A DNA stretch of 64,000 bases from Anaerosphaera multitolerans (GCF_004006535.1 NZ_RLIH01000007.1:35928-99927); one strand, 5' to 3'; numbered from the stretch's first letter, positions 1 through 9,342 are shown. Numbers and translations are program-made. Notes: generated by a model from the sequence alone, not told the origin.

Positions 1-44
1 TTGAAAATACGAAAGAAACTGATTGGTCAAAACCAACTATTTAA
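1..44 (+). CDS. 3' end of an upstream gene (partial), possibly the dehydratase alpha subunit
   Basis: The frame beginning at base 3 reads ENTKETDWSKPTI and stops at TAA 42-44, 18 bases before the next gene. Only 13 codons are visible, so the identity cannot be read. In 2-hydroxyacyl-CoA dehydratase operons the alpha subunit directly precedes the beta subunit, so the position suggests that gene; this is inference from context only. Confidence 0.4.
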   Translation, partial: ENTKETDWSKPTI

Positions 45-62
45 TAATGAGGGGTAGTAGCT

Positions 63-1211
63 ATGAGTGAAGTTAAAAATTTGTTAGAACAATTTGAATA
101 TATTGCAAAAAATCCAAGGAAGCAACTAGATAAATACCTTGCTGAAGGTAAAAAAGCAGTGGGGATATTCCCATACTATGCTCCTGAAGAGATAGTATAT
201 GCTGGTGGAATGGTTCCTATGGGAGTTTGGGGCGGAGTAGGCCCTATTGAAAAAGCTAAGGAATACTTCCCGACATTTTATTATTCTTTAGCGCTAAGAT
301 GTTTAGAAATGGCATTAGATGGTACACTTGATGGACTATCAGCTTCAATACTTACAACTTTAGACGATACTTTAAGACCACTGTCTCAAAACTATAAAGT
401 AAGTGCGGGAAGAGAAATACCAATGGTATTTTTAAACCATGGACAACACAGAAAAGAAGAATTTGGAAAAGTTTATAATGCGACAATTTTCAATAAGGCT
501 AAAGAGGAATTGGAAAAAATCTGTGATGTGGAAATTACAGATGAAAACTTAAAAAAAGCTTTTGAAGTTTATAATGAAAACAGAGCTTTAAAAAGAGAGT
601 TTATAAAACTTGCGGCTTCTCATCCGCAAACTATTAAAGCTTCCGACAGATGTTATGTATTAAAGAGTTCATACTTTATGCTAAAAGATGAACACAATGA
701 ACTTTTAAAGAAGTTAAATGAAGAGTTGAAATCTATGCCTGAGGAAGATTGGGATGGAAGTAGAGTGGTTACCAGCGGAATTATAGCTGATAATCCTGGT
801 CTATTACAAGTTTTAGATGATTATAAAATTTGTATAGTTGCAGATGATGTGGCTCATGAGTCAAGAGGACTAAAGGTGGATATTGATATGTCCATTGAAG
901 ATCCAATGATGGCACTTGCAGATCAATTTGCACGTATGGATGAAGATCCAATACTTTACGACCCGGATATTTGGAAGAGACCTAAGTATGTAGTGGACTT
1001 GGCTATAGATAATGACGCAGATGGATGTCTACTGTTTATGATGAACTTTAACGATACTGAGGAAATGGAATATCCTTCATTGAAACAAGCCTATGAAGCA
1101 GAGGGAATACCTCTAATAAAGATGGGTTATGACCAACAAATGGAAGACTTTGGTCAAGTTAAAACTCAACTTGAAACATTTAGTGAAATGGTTCAATTAA
1201 ATAGATTTTAA
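63..1211 (+). CDS. hgdB: 2-hydroxyacyl-CoA dehydratase beta-type subunit (HgdB-like)
   Basis: This 382-residue protein matches the D-component beta subunit of (R)-2-hydroxyglutaryl-CoA dehydratase in length and in motifs such as IFPYYAPEEIVYAGGMVPMG (35-54), LEMALDGTLDG (81-91), TLRPLSQN (103-110) and FMMNF-DTEEMEYP (325-338). The family removes water from 2-hydroxyacyl-CoA in the cytoplasm after ATP-driven one-electron activation; with glutamate as source it yields glutaconyl-CoA. Start ATG 63 follows GAGGGG. The gene is probably the last of its operon. An oddity is that positions where I expect iron-sulfur cysteines read otherwise: KEYFPTFYY at 66-74, LDDTLRP at 100-106 and NFND at 328-331. 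The remaining cysteines (80, 154 and others) lie outside those motifs. Substrate assignment to 2-hydroxyglutarate is likely but not proven. Confidence 0.85.
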   Translation: MSEVKNLLEQFEYIAKNPRKQLDKYLAEGKKAVGIFPYYAPEEIVYAGGMVPMGVWGGVGPIEKAKEYFPTFYYSLALRCLEMALDGTLDGLSASILTTLDDTLRPLSQNYKVSAGREIPMVFLNHGQHRKEEFGKVYNATIFNKAKEELEKICDVEITDENLKKAFEVYNENRALKREFIKLAASHPQTIKASDRCYVLKSSYFMLKDEHNELLKKLNEELKSMPEEDWDGSRVVTSGIIADNPGLLQVLDDYKICIVADDVAHESRGLKVDIDMSIEDPMMALADQFARMDEDPILYDPDIWKRPKYVVDLAIDNDADGCLLFMMNFNDTEEMEYPSLKQAYEAEGIPLIKMGYDQQMEDFGQVKTQLETFSEMVQLNRF

Positions 1212-1224
1212 TTAAGCTTAAATA

Positions 1225-1256
1225 AAAAAATCAGCTGTCAAGGCAGCTGATTTTTA
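1225..1256. terminator. Bidirectional intrinsic terminator
   Basis: A perfect stem (AAAAATCAGCTG / CAGCTGATTTTT) with loop TCAAGG lies between two convergent genes. It has A-runs on the left and T-runs on the right, so it can stop transcription from both sides. Confidence 0.85.
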
Positions 1257-1263
1257 ATTTCAA

Positions 1264-1857
1264 TTAAATCATATCTACATTTGTATTAGGATCAAAAGCT
1301 CTATCGTGTAAAAATTCAATGGTGCTAGGTATCTCAACGTTTAAAATGCTGTTCTTATTAAATGCATACATATCAATACTTTTAATTGATTTAGGAATCT
1401 TAATTTCAGTAAGTAAATTCTTATAAAAGGCTGAAGAACCTATTGTTTCTAAAACCTCTGGAAGTTCAAATTCTTCTAATTCATTTAATGAAAAAGCATT
1501 AATTCCAATACTTTTAACATTTGGACTCATTTTTACTTTTTTAAGTTTATTTCTATAAAATGCAAAAGCATCTATTTCTGTTACTGATTCAGGAATTTCA
1601 ACTTCAACTAAACTACAAACGCCAAAGGCATCATAGCCTATAGATTCCACAGTTTTAGGTATTACTACAGAGGTCAATTTTCTTCTATAAAAAGCATTTT
1701 CGCCTATTCTCTTTACTGGCAGGCCATCAGGTGTGGTTTCGGGTATTATCATATCGGTAAGTCCTTCGTTTTTAACTCTGTCTTTACCCTTTCTAGTCAT
1801 TCCTTTAAGTTCATCGCCATTAAAAATAAAATCATCATATTCCCACGGATTGTTCAT
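1264..1857 (-). CDS. Leucine-rich-repeat protein, BspA/LRR_5 type
   Basis: The 197-residue protein is almost entirely made of about six BspA-type leucine-rich repeats of 22-23 residues. Each unit has the pattern I-G-xx-AF-xxx-L-xx-V-xIPxxVxxI, for example IGENAFYRRKL, IGYDAFGVCSL, IDAFAFYRNKL, IGINAFSLNEL and IGSSAFYKNLL. It has no signal peptide, anchor or transmembrane segment, so it is predicted to be cytoplasmic, which is unusual because most BspA-type repeat proteins are surface exposed. The repeats form a binding scaffold; the partner is unknown. Start ATG 1857 follows AGGAGGAG. It is a single gene convergent with the dehydratase gene and divergent from the next operon. Confidence 0.8.
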   Translation of the reverse strand: MNNPWEYDDFIFNGDELKGMTRKGKDRVKNEGLTDMIIPETTPDGLPVKRIGENAFYRRKLTSVVIPKTVESIGYDAFGVCSLVEVEIPESVTEIDAFAFYRNKLKKVKMSPNVKSIGINAFSLNELEEFELPEVLETIGSSAFYKNLLTEIKIPKSIKSIDMYAFNKNSILNVEIPSTIEFLHDRAFDPNTNVDMI

Positions 1858-2189
1858 ATTACTCCTCCTAATATTAATATTAAAACTTCGTCATAAATAG
1901 TATAGCATAAATTGACATATTTATAAATGATATTATGATATAAATGTAGTTATTGTAAAGGTTTCATAGTTTTTTAAATAATCAATTATGAAAAATGTGA
2001 AGATAATAAATTTAAAAATATTTTCTAAATAATAAGGTAATGGAAATTTTAGCAGTATTATTATAGAGTTTTTAAAAGAGTAAATTATGCAAAATATGTT
2101 ATAATATTTTCTTATAAGTATATATAATTTTTAATATTAAACCTTAAAATCTAAGATATTATTAAATTATTATAAGGGCTCTTATTTTC
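1858..2189. other. AT-rich intergenic region
   Basis: No open frame with a ribosome site is visible here. On the minus strand a weak TTTATA-N17-TATACT pair sits before the LRR gene. On the plus strand TTGACA at 1912-1917 is followed 16 bases on by TATGAT, but no obvious transcript product follows. I see no structured RNA. Confidence 0.4.
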
Positions 2190-2218
2190 TTGTGTGAGTA
2201 TGTAAACATTGATATAAT
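2190..2218 (+). promoter_or_regulatory. Sigma-A-type promoter for the ywlC-upp operon
   Basis: TTGTGT (2190-2195) and TATAAT (2213-2218) are separated by 17 bases and lie about 30 bases before the ywlC start. Confidence 0.6.
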
Positions 2219-2248
2219 AATATTTGTATGAAAGGTCTGATTATATAG

Positions 2249-3298
2249 ATGAATACTGAAATAATAAAAATTGATGTAGATAATATTGAAGATGATAAAA
2301 TAAAGAGGATAAGTAAGGCTTTTAAAGAGGGAAAGCTGGTAGTGTTTCCAACAGAGACTGTCTATGGGCTGGGTGCAAACGGATATGATAAGGAAGCTTG
2401 TAAGTCAATTTTTAAGGCTAAGGGCAGACCACAGGATAATCCGCTAATACTTCATATTGCTGAAATAGCTCAGGTGGAGGAATTAGTAAGCGAAATACCT
2501 GACAGTGCAAAAGATTTAATGGAAATGTTCTGGCCGGGACCTCTAACTTTGATATTGAAGAAATCTGAAAAGGTATCAGAGGTAGTGACGGCTGGGCTTG
2601 ATACAGTTGCAATAAGAATGCCCTCACATAAAGTTGCAAGAGCAATTCTTAAGGATTGTATGCTTCCAATTGCTGCACCTTCTGCAAATATTTCCGGTAA
2701 ACCTTCAACTACTTCTTTTAATAGAGTTCTTGAAGACTTAGGTTCAAAAGTGGATATTGTAGTTGATGGTGGCAGGTCCGATGTGGGAATTGAATCTACA
2801 GTAGTGGACTTAACTGTAAATCCGCCAATGATTTTAAGACCGGGAAAAGTTACTAAAGAAGATATTGAGGTATTAATACCCGGTATTGAAGTAGACCCCG
2901 GAATTATTGATTCAAGTAGCGAGGTAATTCCTAAGTCGCCTGGACAAAAGTATAGACACTATGCTCCCAGAGCGGAAGCGCAGTGTTTTGTAGGTGATTT
3001 GGATAAAGTTGTAAAGGAGATAAATAAAAGAGCTGAAGAAAATTCACATTTAAAGATTGCGGTGCTTGCAACAGAGGAGACTGTTAATGATTATAAGAAT
3101 GTGGATTTACTTTTAAATCTTGGAAGCAGAGAAAACATGGAAGAAATAGCCGGAAATTTATTTGAAATGCTCAGACGTTGTGATGATGAAAAGGTAGATT
3201 TAATATATATTGAAGGCTTTGAAGTTAGAGGAATTGGCGCAAGTGTTATGAATAGAATTGTTAAGGCTTGTGGCGGTAAAATAATTTTTGGACTTTAG
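2249..3298 (+). CDS. ywlC: L-threonylcarbamoyladenylate synthase (Sua5/YwlC)
   Basis: This enzyme makes threonylcarbamoyl-AMP from threonine, bicarbonate and ATP for the t6A modification of ANN-decoding tRNAs. At 349 residues it is the long Sua5/YwlC form: an N-terminal YrdC-type catalytic domain (about 1-210) with [32 protein letters not shown] and ESTVVDL, followed by the linker [11 protein letters not shown] and a C-terminal Sua5 domain. The start ATG 2249 has only a distant GAAAGG, so translation may be modest. It leads an operon with upp, whose start lies 10 bases after this stop. Confidence 0.93.
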   Translation: MNTEIIKIDVDNIEDDKIKRISKAFKEGKLVVFPTETVYGLGANGYDKEACKSIFKAKGRPQDNPLILHIAEIAQVEELVSEIPDSAKDLMEMFWPGPLTLILKKSEKVSEVVTAGLDTVAIRMPSHKVARAILKDCMLPIAAPSANISGKPSTTSFNRVLEDLGSKVDIVVDGGRSDVGIESTVVDLTVNPPMILRPGKVTKEDIEVLIPGIEVDPGIIDSSSEVIPKSPGQKYRHYAPRAEAQCFVGDLDKVVKEINKRAEENSHLKIAVLATEETVNDYKNVDLLLNLGSRENMEEIAGNLFEMLRRCDDEKVDLIYIEGFEVRGIGASVMNRIVKACGGKIIFGL

Positions 3299-3308
3299 GA
3301 GGATAACA

Positions 3309-3938
3309 ATGGGAGAATTAATAGTAATGAATCATCCGTTAATTCAACATAAATTGACAATTCTTAGAAAGAAGGAAACCGGTTCAAAGGACTTTAGGGA
3401 AATCGTAAGAGAGATGTCTGCTCTTATGGGCTATGAAGTAACTAGAGACCTTGAGACTGAAGAAGTGGAAATTGAAACGCCTTTAACCAAGACTGTCGGT
3501 AAGAAAATAAGCGGCAAAAAAGTAGCAGTAGTCCCTATTTTAAGGGCAGGTCTGGGAATGGTAGATGGAGTTTTATCCGTAGTTCCTGGTGCGAGAATAG
3601 GTCATATTGGAATGTTCAGAGATCCCGATACTTTAAACCCTGTGACCTACTATTGCAAATTACCTAAGGATATAAGTGAAAGAACTATTATCCTTTTAGA
3701 TCCGATGTTGGCAACGGGAGGGTCTTTAGTTGCGGCAATAGATGAGTTAAAAAAACTTGGTGCAAAAGATATTAGATCTTTAAATATATTGGCAGCGCCT
3801 GAGGGAATAGAAGTTGTTCAAAAAAGTCACCCTGACGTTGATATTTATGTAGGATCAGTTGATGATTATTTAGATGAACATGGCTATATAATTCCAGGAC
3901 TTGGAGATGCCGGGGACAGATTGTTCGGAACTAAGTAG
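3309..3938 (+). CDS. upp: Uracil phosphoribosyltransferase
   Basis: Upp salvages uracil with PRPP to UMP in the cytoplasm. The 209-residue length is typical of the family. Seen are the PRPP loop [11 protein letters not shown], the uracil-binding [29 protein letters not shown] C-terminus and the ILRAGLGM motif. I place the start at ATG 3309, just after AGGAGGATAA; an upstream in-frame codon would add seven residues without a ribosome site. It sits between ywlC and tagO in one operon. Confidence 0.95.
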   Translation: MGELIVMNHPLIQHKLTILRKKETGSKDFREIVREMSALMGYEVTRDLETEEVEIETPLTKTVGKKISGKKVAVVPILRAGLGMVDGVLSVVPGARIGHIGMFRDPDTLNPVTYYCKLPKDISERTIILLDPMLATGGSLVAAIDELKKLGAKDIRSLNILAAPEGIEVVQKSHPDVDIYVGSVDDYLDEHGYIIPGLGDAGDRLFGTK

Positions 3939-3952
3939 AGAATGGAGATTAT

Positions 3953-4981
3953 ATGAAAAGTTTAATAGCACCTTTTGTAGTAGCTTTTATTATTTCTTTG
4001 GTCTTAACACCTATAGCTATTAAGTTAGCTCCTAAACTTGGCTTTATGGATATTCCTAAAGATAAGAGAAGGGTCCATAAAAAGGCCATGCCTTTAGCCG
4101 GCGGTGTTGCCATGTACTTAGCTACAATAATTAGTATTTTATATTTTTTAGAAGTAGACAGAAAAATTGTAGGCTTATTATTGGGGGCTACTATAATTGT
4201 AATTTCGGGATTAATTGATGACAGAAAAGGGTTGAGTCCAAAGATGAAAATAGTTTTTCAACTTTTGGCCGGAATATCTTTAATAGCCGGTGGTGTGAGG
4301 ATCAGCTTCTTTACAAATCCTTTTTCCTTTGGAAATACTATAATTTACTTAGCCTTTCTGTCAATTCCTGTGACTTTGTTTTGGATAGTCGGAATTACAA
4401 ATACAGTTAATTTAATAGATGGATTAGATGGTCTTGCTGCCGGAGTTTCTATGATATGTGCAATATCACTAATGACCATAGCCTATAAATTTGGATATGG
4501 TGACATTGCTGTAATTGCGGCAATTTTAGCCGGAGCTTGTTTTGGATTTTTACCTTTTAATTTTAATCCGGCTAAGATTTTTATGGGAGATACGGGAGCT
4601 TTATTTTTAGGTTTTGTACTTTCCTACATATCGGTAGAGGGAGTAATGAAATCGGCAGCGGCTCTTACTATATTTGTACCTGTTTTAATTTTGGGAGTGC
4701 CGGTATTTGATACGGCATTTGCAATGGTTCGTAGAAAATTAAGCGGGAAGAGTATGGTGCAGGCAGATAAGGGACATTTACACCATAGACTTTTAGATTT
4801 AGGTCTTAGTCAAAGACAGACAGTACTGGTCCTCTATATAATTTCTATAATATTTGGAATCCTAGCTAATTTAGTTTCGGATTTTAATTCTAAAGTAGGG
4901 CTTGTCATTTCAATTTTAATTGTTGCGGCAATATTGCTAATAGGAGTAATGACAGGTATGTTTAGGTCAAAGGAGGAATAG
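3953..4981 (+). CDS. tagO: Undecaprenyl-phosphate N-acetylhexosamine-1-phosphate transferase (TagO/WecA family)
   Basis: This polytopic membrane enzyme of 342 residues transfers a sugar-1-phosphate, usually GlcNAc-1-P, from the UDP-sugar to undecaprenyl phosphate, the first membrane step of teichoic acid or surface polysaccharide synthesis. Family motifs seen are the early DKRRVHKKAMPLAGG, the Mg-binding ISGLIDDRKGLSPK, NTVNLIDGLDGLAAG, NPAKIFMGDTGA and the HLHHRLLDLGLSQRQ loop near residues 275-290. About ten hydrophobic segments are spread along it. The downstream epimerase starts two bases after the stop, which supports a joint role in making a ManNAc- or GlcNAc-containing glycan. Confidence 0.9.
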   Translation: MKSLIAPFVVAFIISLVLTPIAIKLAPKLGFMDIPKDKRRVHKKAMPLAGGVAMYLATIISILYFLEVDRKIVGLLLGATIIVISGLIDDRKGLSPKMKIVFQLLAGISLIAGGVRISFFTNPFSFGNTIIYLAFLSIPVTLFWIVGITNTVNLIDGLDGLAAGVSMICAISLMTIAYKFGYGDIAVIAAILAGACFGFLPFNFNPAKIFMGDTGALFLGFVLSYISVEGVMKSAAALTIFVPVLILGVPVFDTAFAMVRRKLSGKSMVQADKGHLHHRLLDLGLSQRQTVLVLYIISIIFGILANLVSDFNSKVGLVISILIVAAILLIGVMTGMFRSKEE

Positions 4982-4982
4982 A

Positions 4983-6092
4983 ATGAAAGTACTTACAGTT
5001 TTTGGAACCAGACCTGAAGCTATAAAAATGGCTCCGATTGTAAAAGAGCTTGAAAAAAGAGAAAATATTAAATCGGTAGTGGCCGTTACGGGACAACATA
5101 GAGAGATGTTAGATCAGGTTTTGAAGATTTTTGATATAGTACCCGATTATGATATAAATATTTTTAAATCAGGGCAAACACTTACAGAGATTACAACAAA
5201 TTCAATGTTAGGGCTTGAAAAAATATTTGATGAAGTAAAACCCGATGTATTACTTATACAAGGAGATACAACAACTGTATTTTCTGCGGGGCTTGCGGCA
5301 TTTTATAAAAAAATAAAAATAGGTCATGTGGAGGCGGGTTTAAGATCTGGAAATATTTATTCCCCCTATCCTGAAGAGGCTAATAGGAAGTTGACAAGTG
5401 TTTTAACTAACTACCATTTTGCTCCGACTAAAAATAATAGGGAAAATCTTTTAAAAGAAGGTTACAATGAAGAAAACATTTATATTACTGGCAATACGGT
5501 AATAGATGCTCTTAAATATGCCATAGATGACAATTATGTATTTGAAGATGAACTTTTAAATAAAATAGATTTTGAAAATAAAAAAATAATTCTTTTAACT
5601 TCTCATAGAAGAGAAAATATAGGGCAGCCTATGGAAAATATATTTAAGGCTGTTTTAGACGTAGTAAGGGAAGAAGATGTGGAAGTTATATTTCCAATTC
5701 ATCTAAATCCAAAAGTTAGAGAAATAGCTTACAAATACTTTAAGGGAGAAGAAAAAGTTCATTTAATAGAACCTTTGGATTACCTTCCCTTTTCAAATTT
5801 AATGAACAAGGTTTACTTAGTAATGACTGACTCAGGAGGAGTTCAGGAGGAAGCGCCCTCCCTTGGTAAGCCGGTACTTGTCTTAAGAGAAGAAACGGAG
5901 AGAATGGAAGGTGTTGAAGCCAACACAGCAAAATTATTGGGCACTGATTACAAGGTTATCTATGACAACTTGAAAGAGCTTTTACACAATGAAGAAGAAT
6001 ATAATAAAATGGCTCAGGCTGTAAATCCATATGGAGATGGCAGAGCGGCTAAAAAAATTATAGATATATTGGAAGAAGAGTTTAAAAAATAA
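4983..6092 (+). CDS. wecB: UDP-N-acetylglucosamine 2-epimerase, non-hydrolysing (WecB/MnaA)
   Basis: The enzyme interconverts UDP-GlcNAc and UDP-ManNAc in the cytoplasm to supply ManNAc for teichoic acids or capsule. The 369 residues match the family: FGTRPEAIKMAP at the N-terminus, VTGQHREMLDQ, IQGDTTTVFSA, HVEAGLRSG, LTSHRREN, and TDSGGVQEEAPSLGKPVLVLREETERMEG at the UDP and allosteric sites. It is translationally close to tagO and ends the operon; its stop codon lies in the left arm of the terminator hairpin. Confidence 0.95.
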   Translation: MKVLTVFGTRPEAIKMAPIVKELEKRENIKSVVAVTGQHREMLDQVLKIFDIVPDYDINIFKSGQTLTEITTNSMLGLEKIFDEVKPDVLLIQGDTTTVFSAGLAAFYKKIKIGHVEAGLRSGNIYSPYPEEANRKLTSVLTNYHFAPTKNNRENLLKEGYNEENIYITGNTVIDALKYAIDDNYVFEDELLNKIDFENKKIILLTSHRRENIGQPMENIFKAVLDVVREEDVEVIFPIHLNPKVREIAYKYFKGEEKVHLIEPLDYLPFSNLMNKVYLVMTDSGGVQEEAPSLGKPVLVLREETERMEGVEANTAKLLGTDYKVIYDNLKELLHNEEEYNKMAQAVNPYGDGRAAKKIIDILEEEFKK

Positions 6093-6122
6093 TCATATGA
6101 GAAATCATATGATTATTTTTTT
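6087..6122 (+). terminator. Intrinsic terminator after wecB
   Basis: A 13-bp perfect stem (AATAATCATATGA / TCATATGATTATT) with a GAAA tetraloop is followed by a T-run. The wecB stop codon is inside the left arm. Confidence 0.9.
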
Positions 6123-6296
6123 AAAGTTAACTTGACTATAATTTTTCAAAAGTGTATAAAATAAGTAGAGTTAAAAATTGAGTTTTGAAAGAAAATTGGG
6201 TATAGTCTTATTACACACTATAATCCTGTTTACTATTATATAATTGTTCATATATTTTATATGAGAGGTTTCATAGCCTTTTACAGTATGATATAC
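6123..6296. other. Intergenic region upstream of the thl operon
   Basis: It holds a second promoter-like pair, TTGACT (6132-6137) and TATAAA (6155-6160) with 17-base spacing, directly after the wecB terminator. Otherwise the region is AT-rich with no gene. Together with the promoter below it gives the thl operon a leader of at least 150 bases. Confidence 0.4.
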
Positions 6297-6325
6297 TTGA
6301 AAAAAATAGGGTATGAAAGTATAAT
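6297..6325 (+). promoter_or_regulatory. Sigma-A-type promoter for thl-crt-hbd
   Basis: TTGAAA (6297-6302) and TATAAT (6320-6325) are spaced by 17 bases. The transcript would carry a leader of about 150 bases before the thl start at 6482. Confidence 0.6.
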
Positions 6326-6481
6326 ATATCTGTATGTGGAACATAATCCGATATATGATAAATAATTGACAATATTTACTTCAATTAAGAATAATCATAT
6401 AATTGGTTTTGTTATAAATGGGATTATGCTTAAATTATTGCGTTAAAATTGTAATCTTATACAATGCTTAAGGAGGATAAA

Positions 6482-7663
6482 ATGGAAAAAATTGTAATTG
6501 CAAGTGCGGTTAGAACACCTGTGGGATCATTTGGGGGTGTATTTAAAAATGTTTCTGCAGTTGAACTTGGGGTAGTAGCGGCAAAGGAAGCTTTAAAGAG
6601 AGCTAAGGTAGCTCCGGAGGCTGTAGATGAAGTTATTTTAGGTAATGTGCTACAAGCTGGTCTTGGACAAAACGTGGCAAGACAAGTTGCAATTCATGCG
6701 GGATTGCCAGTTGAAGTTCCGGCTATGACCATTAACAAGGTTTGTGGTTCAGGACTTAGATCTGTATCTTTGGCTGCTCAAATTATTAAAGCTGGAGATG
6801 CTGAAGTGGTACTTTGCGGTGGAACAGAATCAATGTCTCAAGCTCCATTTCTTGCGACAAAGGAAAGATGGGGAGCTAAAATGGGAGACACTACTTTAGT
6901 GGATGAAATGCTTAAGGATGGATTGGTAGATGCCTTCCATAATTATCACATGGGAATAACTGCTGAAAATGTAAGTGAACAATTTGACATTACAAGAGAA
7001 GCTCAAGATCACCTTGCAACAGTTTCTCAAAACAGAGCTTCTAAAGCAAGAGCTGAAGGAGTTTTTAAAGAGGAAATAGTACCTGTTGAGATAAAAGATA
7101 GAAAAGGTAATGTAACTGTAGTAGATACTGATGAATTTATTAGAGATGGTGTAACAGAAGAAGCTTTAGGAAAGTTAAGACCGGCATTTAAAAAAGACGG
7201 TACTGTTACTGCAGGTAATGCATCGGGAATTAATGACGGAGCTGCTATGGTTGTAGTTATGACTGAGAAAAAAGCTAAGGAATTGGGAGTAGAGCCACTT
7301 GCAACTATAGTTTCATATGCCTCTGCAGGTGTGGATCCGACTATAATGGGAACAGGTCCAATTCCATCTTCAAACAAAGCATTGGAAAAGGCAGGGCTTA
7401 AAATTTCTGATTTAGATTTAATTGAAGCAAATGAAGCTTTTGCGGCACAAGCGGCAGCTGTGGCAAAAGAACTTAATTTAGATATGGATAAAGTTAATGT
7501 AAATGGAGGAGCTATAGCAATAGGTCACCCAATAGGTGCAAGTGGAGCTAGAATACTAACAACACTTTTGTATGAAATGGGTAGAAGAGATGCTAAAAAG
7601 GGACTAGCCACTTTATGTATAGGTGGAGGTCAAGGAACAGCTCTAATAGTTGAAAGAGATTAA
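6482..7663 (+). CDS. thl: Acetyl-CoA acetyltransferase (thiolase)
   Basis: Thl condenses two acetyl-CoA to acetoacetyl-CoA, the entry step of butyrate synthesis, and works in reverse in acetoacetyl-CoA breakdown. The 393-residue protein has the nucleophile C88 in [10 protein letters not shown], the [10 protein letters not shown] histidine motif near 349 and the second catalytic cysteine in CIGGGQGTA near 379. I choose ATG 6482, which follows AAGGAGGATAAA; a possible earlier start adds six residues and lacks a ribosome site. It is the first gene of thl-crt-hbd. Confidence 0.96.
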   Translation: MEKIVIASAVRTPVGSFGGVFKNVSAVELGVVAAKEALKRAKVAPEAVDEVILGNVLQAGLGQNVARQVAIHAGLPVEVPAMTINKVCGSGLRSVSLAAQIIKAGDAEVVLCGGTESMSQAPFLATKERWGAKMGDTTLVDEMLKDGLVDAFHNYHMGITAENVSEQFDITREAQDHLATVSQNRASKARAEGVFKEEIVPVEIKDRKGNVTVVDTDEFIRDGVTEEALGKLRPAFKKDGTVTAGNASGINDGAAMVVVMTEKKAKELGVEPLATIVSYASAGVDPTIMGTGPIPSSNKALEKAGLKISDLDLIEANEAFAAQAAAVAKELNLDMDKVNVNGGAIAIGHPIGASGARILTTLLYEMGRRDAKKGLATLCIGGGQGTALIVERD

Positions 7664-7689
7664 TCTATTTTAGAAAAAGAAGGTATATT

Positions 7690-8466
7690 ATGTATAAATA
7701 TTTAAAGGAAGAATTTAAGGATAATATTCTTATTGTTACTATTTCAAAGGAAGAAAGTTTAAATGCTTTAAATTCAGAGCTTTTAGAAGAACTTAACGAT
7801 TATTTTACAGAACTTGCTGACAGAGAAGACGTAAAAGTTGTAATTCTAACTGGTGCAGGAAAAGCATTCGTAGCAGGGGCGGATATTAAGGAAATGTCTG
7901 AACTAAGTGCAGAGGAAGGATATAAGTTTGCAAATAAAGGAATGGAAGCTTTCTTTAAAATAGAAAGACTTAATAAGCCTGTAATAGCGGCAATAAACGG
8001 ATTTGCTTTAGGAGGCGGCTGTGAACTTGCACTATCCTGTGATATTAGAATTGCATCTAAAAAAGCGAAAATAGGTCAGCCGGAAGTAGGTCTTGGTATT
8101 ACACCCGGATTTGGTGGAACTCAAAGATTGCCAAGAGCAATAGGAACGTCAGATGCTAAGAGAATGATATTTACAGGTGAACACGTTTCTGCAGATGAAG
8201 CCTATAGAATAGGTTTAGTTTCAGAAGTTGTAGAACCTGAAGAATTGTTGGATAAAGCATTGGAACTTGCAAATAAAATTGCAAAAAATTCAAAAATAGC
8301 AGTTAGATATGCAAAACAAGCAATTGATACAGGAATGCAAACTGATTTAAATAGTGGAATGGACATTGAAAGGGCGAATTTCGGATTATGCTTTGCAACA
8401 GAAGACCAAAAAGAGGGAATGAAAGCATTTTTAGAAAAGAGAAGCGCTCAATTTAACGGAAAGTAA
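7690..8466 (+). CDS. crt: Enoyl-CoA hydratase / crotonase
   Basis: Crotonase interconverts 3-hydroxybutyryl-CoA and crotonyl-CoA. The 258 residues carry the crotonase fold signature: AFVAGADIKEM (CoA and oxyanion loop), NGFALGGGCELALSCD with the first catalytic glutamate region, and GQPEVGLGITPGFGGTQRLP with the second. The gene lies 26 bases after thl and 26 before hbd. Crotonyl-CoA is also the product of the glutaconyl-CoA branch, so this enzyme could connect glutamate fermentation with the C4 pathway. Confidence 0.94.
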   Translation: MYKYLKEEFKDNILIVTISKEESLNALNSELLEELNDYFTELADREDVKVVILTGAGKAFVAGADIKEMSELSAEEGYKFANKGMEAFFKIERLNKPVIAAINGFALGGGCELALSCDIRIASKKAKIGQPEVGLGITPGFGGTQRLPRAIGTSDAKRMIFTGEHVSADEAYRIGLVSEVVEPEELLDKALELANKIAKNSKIAVRYAKQAIDTGMQTDLNSGMDIERANFGLCFATEDQKEGMKAFLEKRSAQFNGK

Positions 8467-8492
8467 GTTTAAAAAATTTGGAGGTTTTGAGA

Positions 8493-9329
8493 ATGAAAGT
8501 AGCAGTAATCGGCTCAGGAACAATGGGGTCAGGTATAGCCCAAGTTATAGCTCCAAAACATGAAGTTATAATAAGAGATATAGCTCCTGAAGCTTTAAAA
8601 GCGGCAGAAGAGAGAATTAAAAAAGGCTATGAAAAAAATGTGTCTAAGGAGAGAATGACCAAGGAAGAGATGGAGACAGCTCTTAAAAATATTTCAACTT
8701 CACATGATATTAATGATATAGCTGATGTGGACTTAGTAATTGAAGCTGCAACTGAAAATCCACAAGTTAAAAAAGCAATATTTAAAGAGTTGGATGAAGT
8801 ATGTAAAGAATCTACAATACTTGCATCAAATACATCTTCACTTTCAATAACTGATATAGGCTCTGCAACAAATAGGCCTGAAAAAGTAATAGGAATGCAC
8901 TTTTTCAATCCTGTACCTGCAATGAAATTAGTGGAGGTAATATCAGGACAACTTACTGACGATGGTGTGCAAAAGACAATTATTGAATTATCTCAAGATA
9001 TTGGGAAAACTCCTGTGGAAGTTGCTGAGGCACCGGGATTTGTAGTAAATAGAATTTTAGTTCCAATGATCAATGAGGCTATTGGAATTTATGCAGATGG
9101 AATTGCAAGTGTTGAAGATATTGACAATGCAATGAAACTGGGTGCAAATCATCCAATGGGACCTTTAGCTCTGGGAGATTTAATAGGACTTGATGTAGTT
9201 CTTGCAATAATGGAAGTACTTTACAATGAATTTGGTGATACTAAGTATAGACCACATGTATTGTTGAGAAAGATGGTAAGAGCTGGACAGCTAGGTAGAA
9301 AAACTGGAAAGGGATTCTATAACTATTAA
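8493..9329 (+). CDS. hbd: 3-hydroxybutyryl-CoA dehydrogenase
   Basis: Hbd reduces acetoacetyl-CoA to 3-hydroxybutyryl-CoA with NAD(P)H. The 278 residues have an N-terminal Rossmann motif GSGTMGSGIAQ (6-16), the catalytic motif GMHFFNPVPAMKLVEV with its histidine, APGFVVNRIL, and the C-terminal LGRKTGKGFYNY ending typical of the short bacterial enzyme. I choose ATG 8493, seven bases after GGAGG; the upstream TTG would add five residues. It is the last gene of the operon. Butyryl-CoA dehydrogenase and etfAB, often linked with these genes, are not adjacent here. Confidence 0.95.
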   Translation: MKVAVIGSGTMGSGIAQVIAPKHEVIIRDIAPEALKAAEERIKKGYEKNVSKERMTKEEMETALKNISTSHDINDIADVDLVIEAATENPQVKKAIFKELDEVCKESTILASNTSSLSITDIGSATNRPEKVIGMHFFNPVPAMKLVEVISGQLTDDGVQKTIIELSQDIGKTPVEVAEAPGFVVNRILVPMINEAIGIYADGIASVEDIDNAMKLGANHPMGPLALGDLIGLDVVLAIMEVLYNEFGDTKYRPHVLLRKMVRAGQLGRKTGKGFYNY

Positions 9330-9342
9330 TAATTTAGAAATT

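Noticed and set aside
1912..2212. Possible small RNA started by TTGACA at 1912
   Set aside because: No terminator, structure or conserved element could be seen in the following 300 bases.
6261..6365. A 34-codon frame in the leader of the thl operon
   Set aside because: It has no ribosome site and overlaps the best promoter of the operon; taken as chance.
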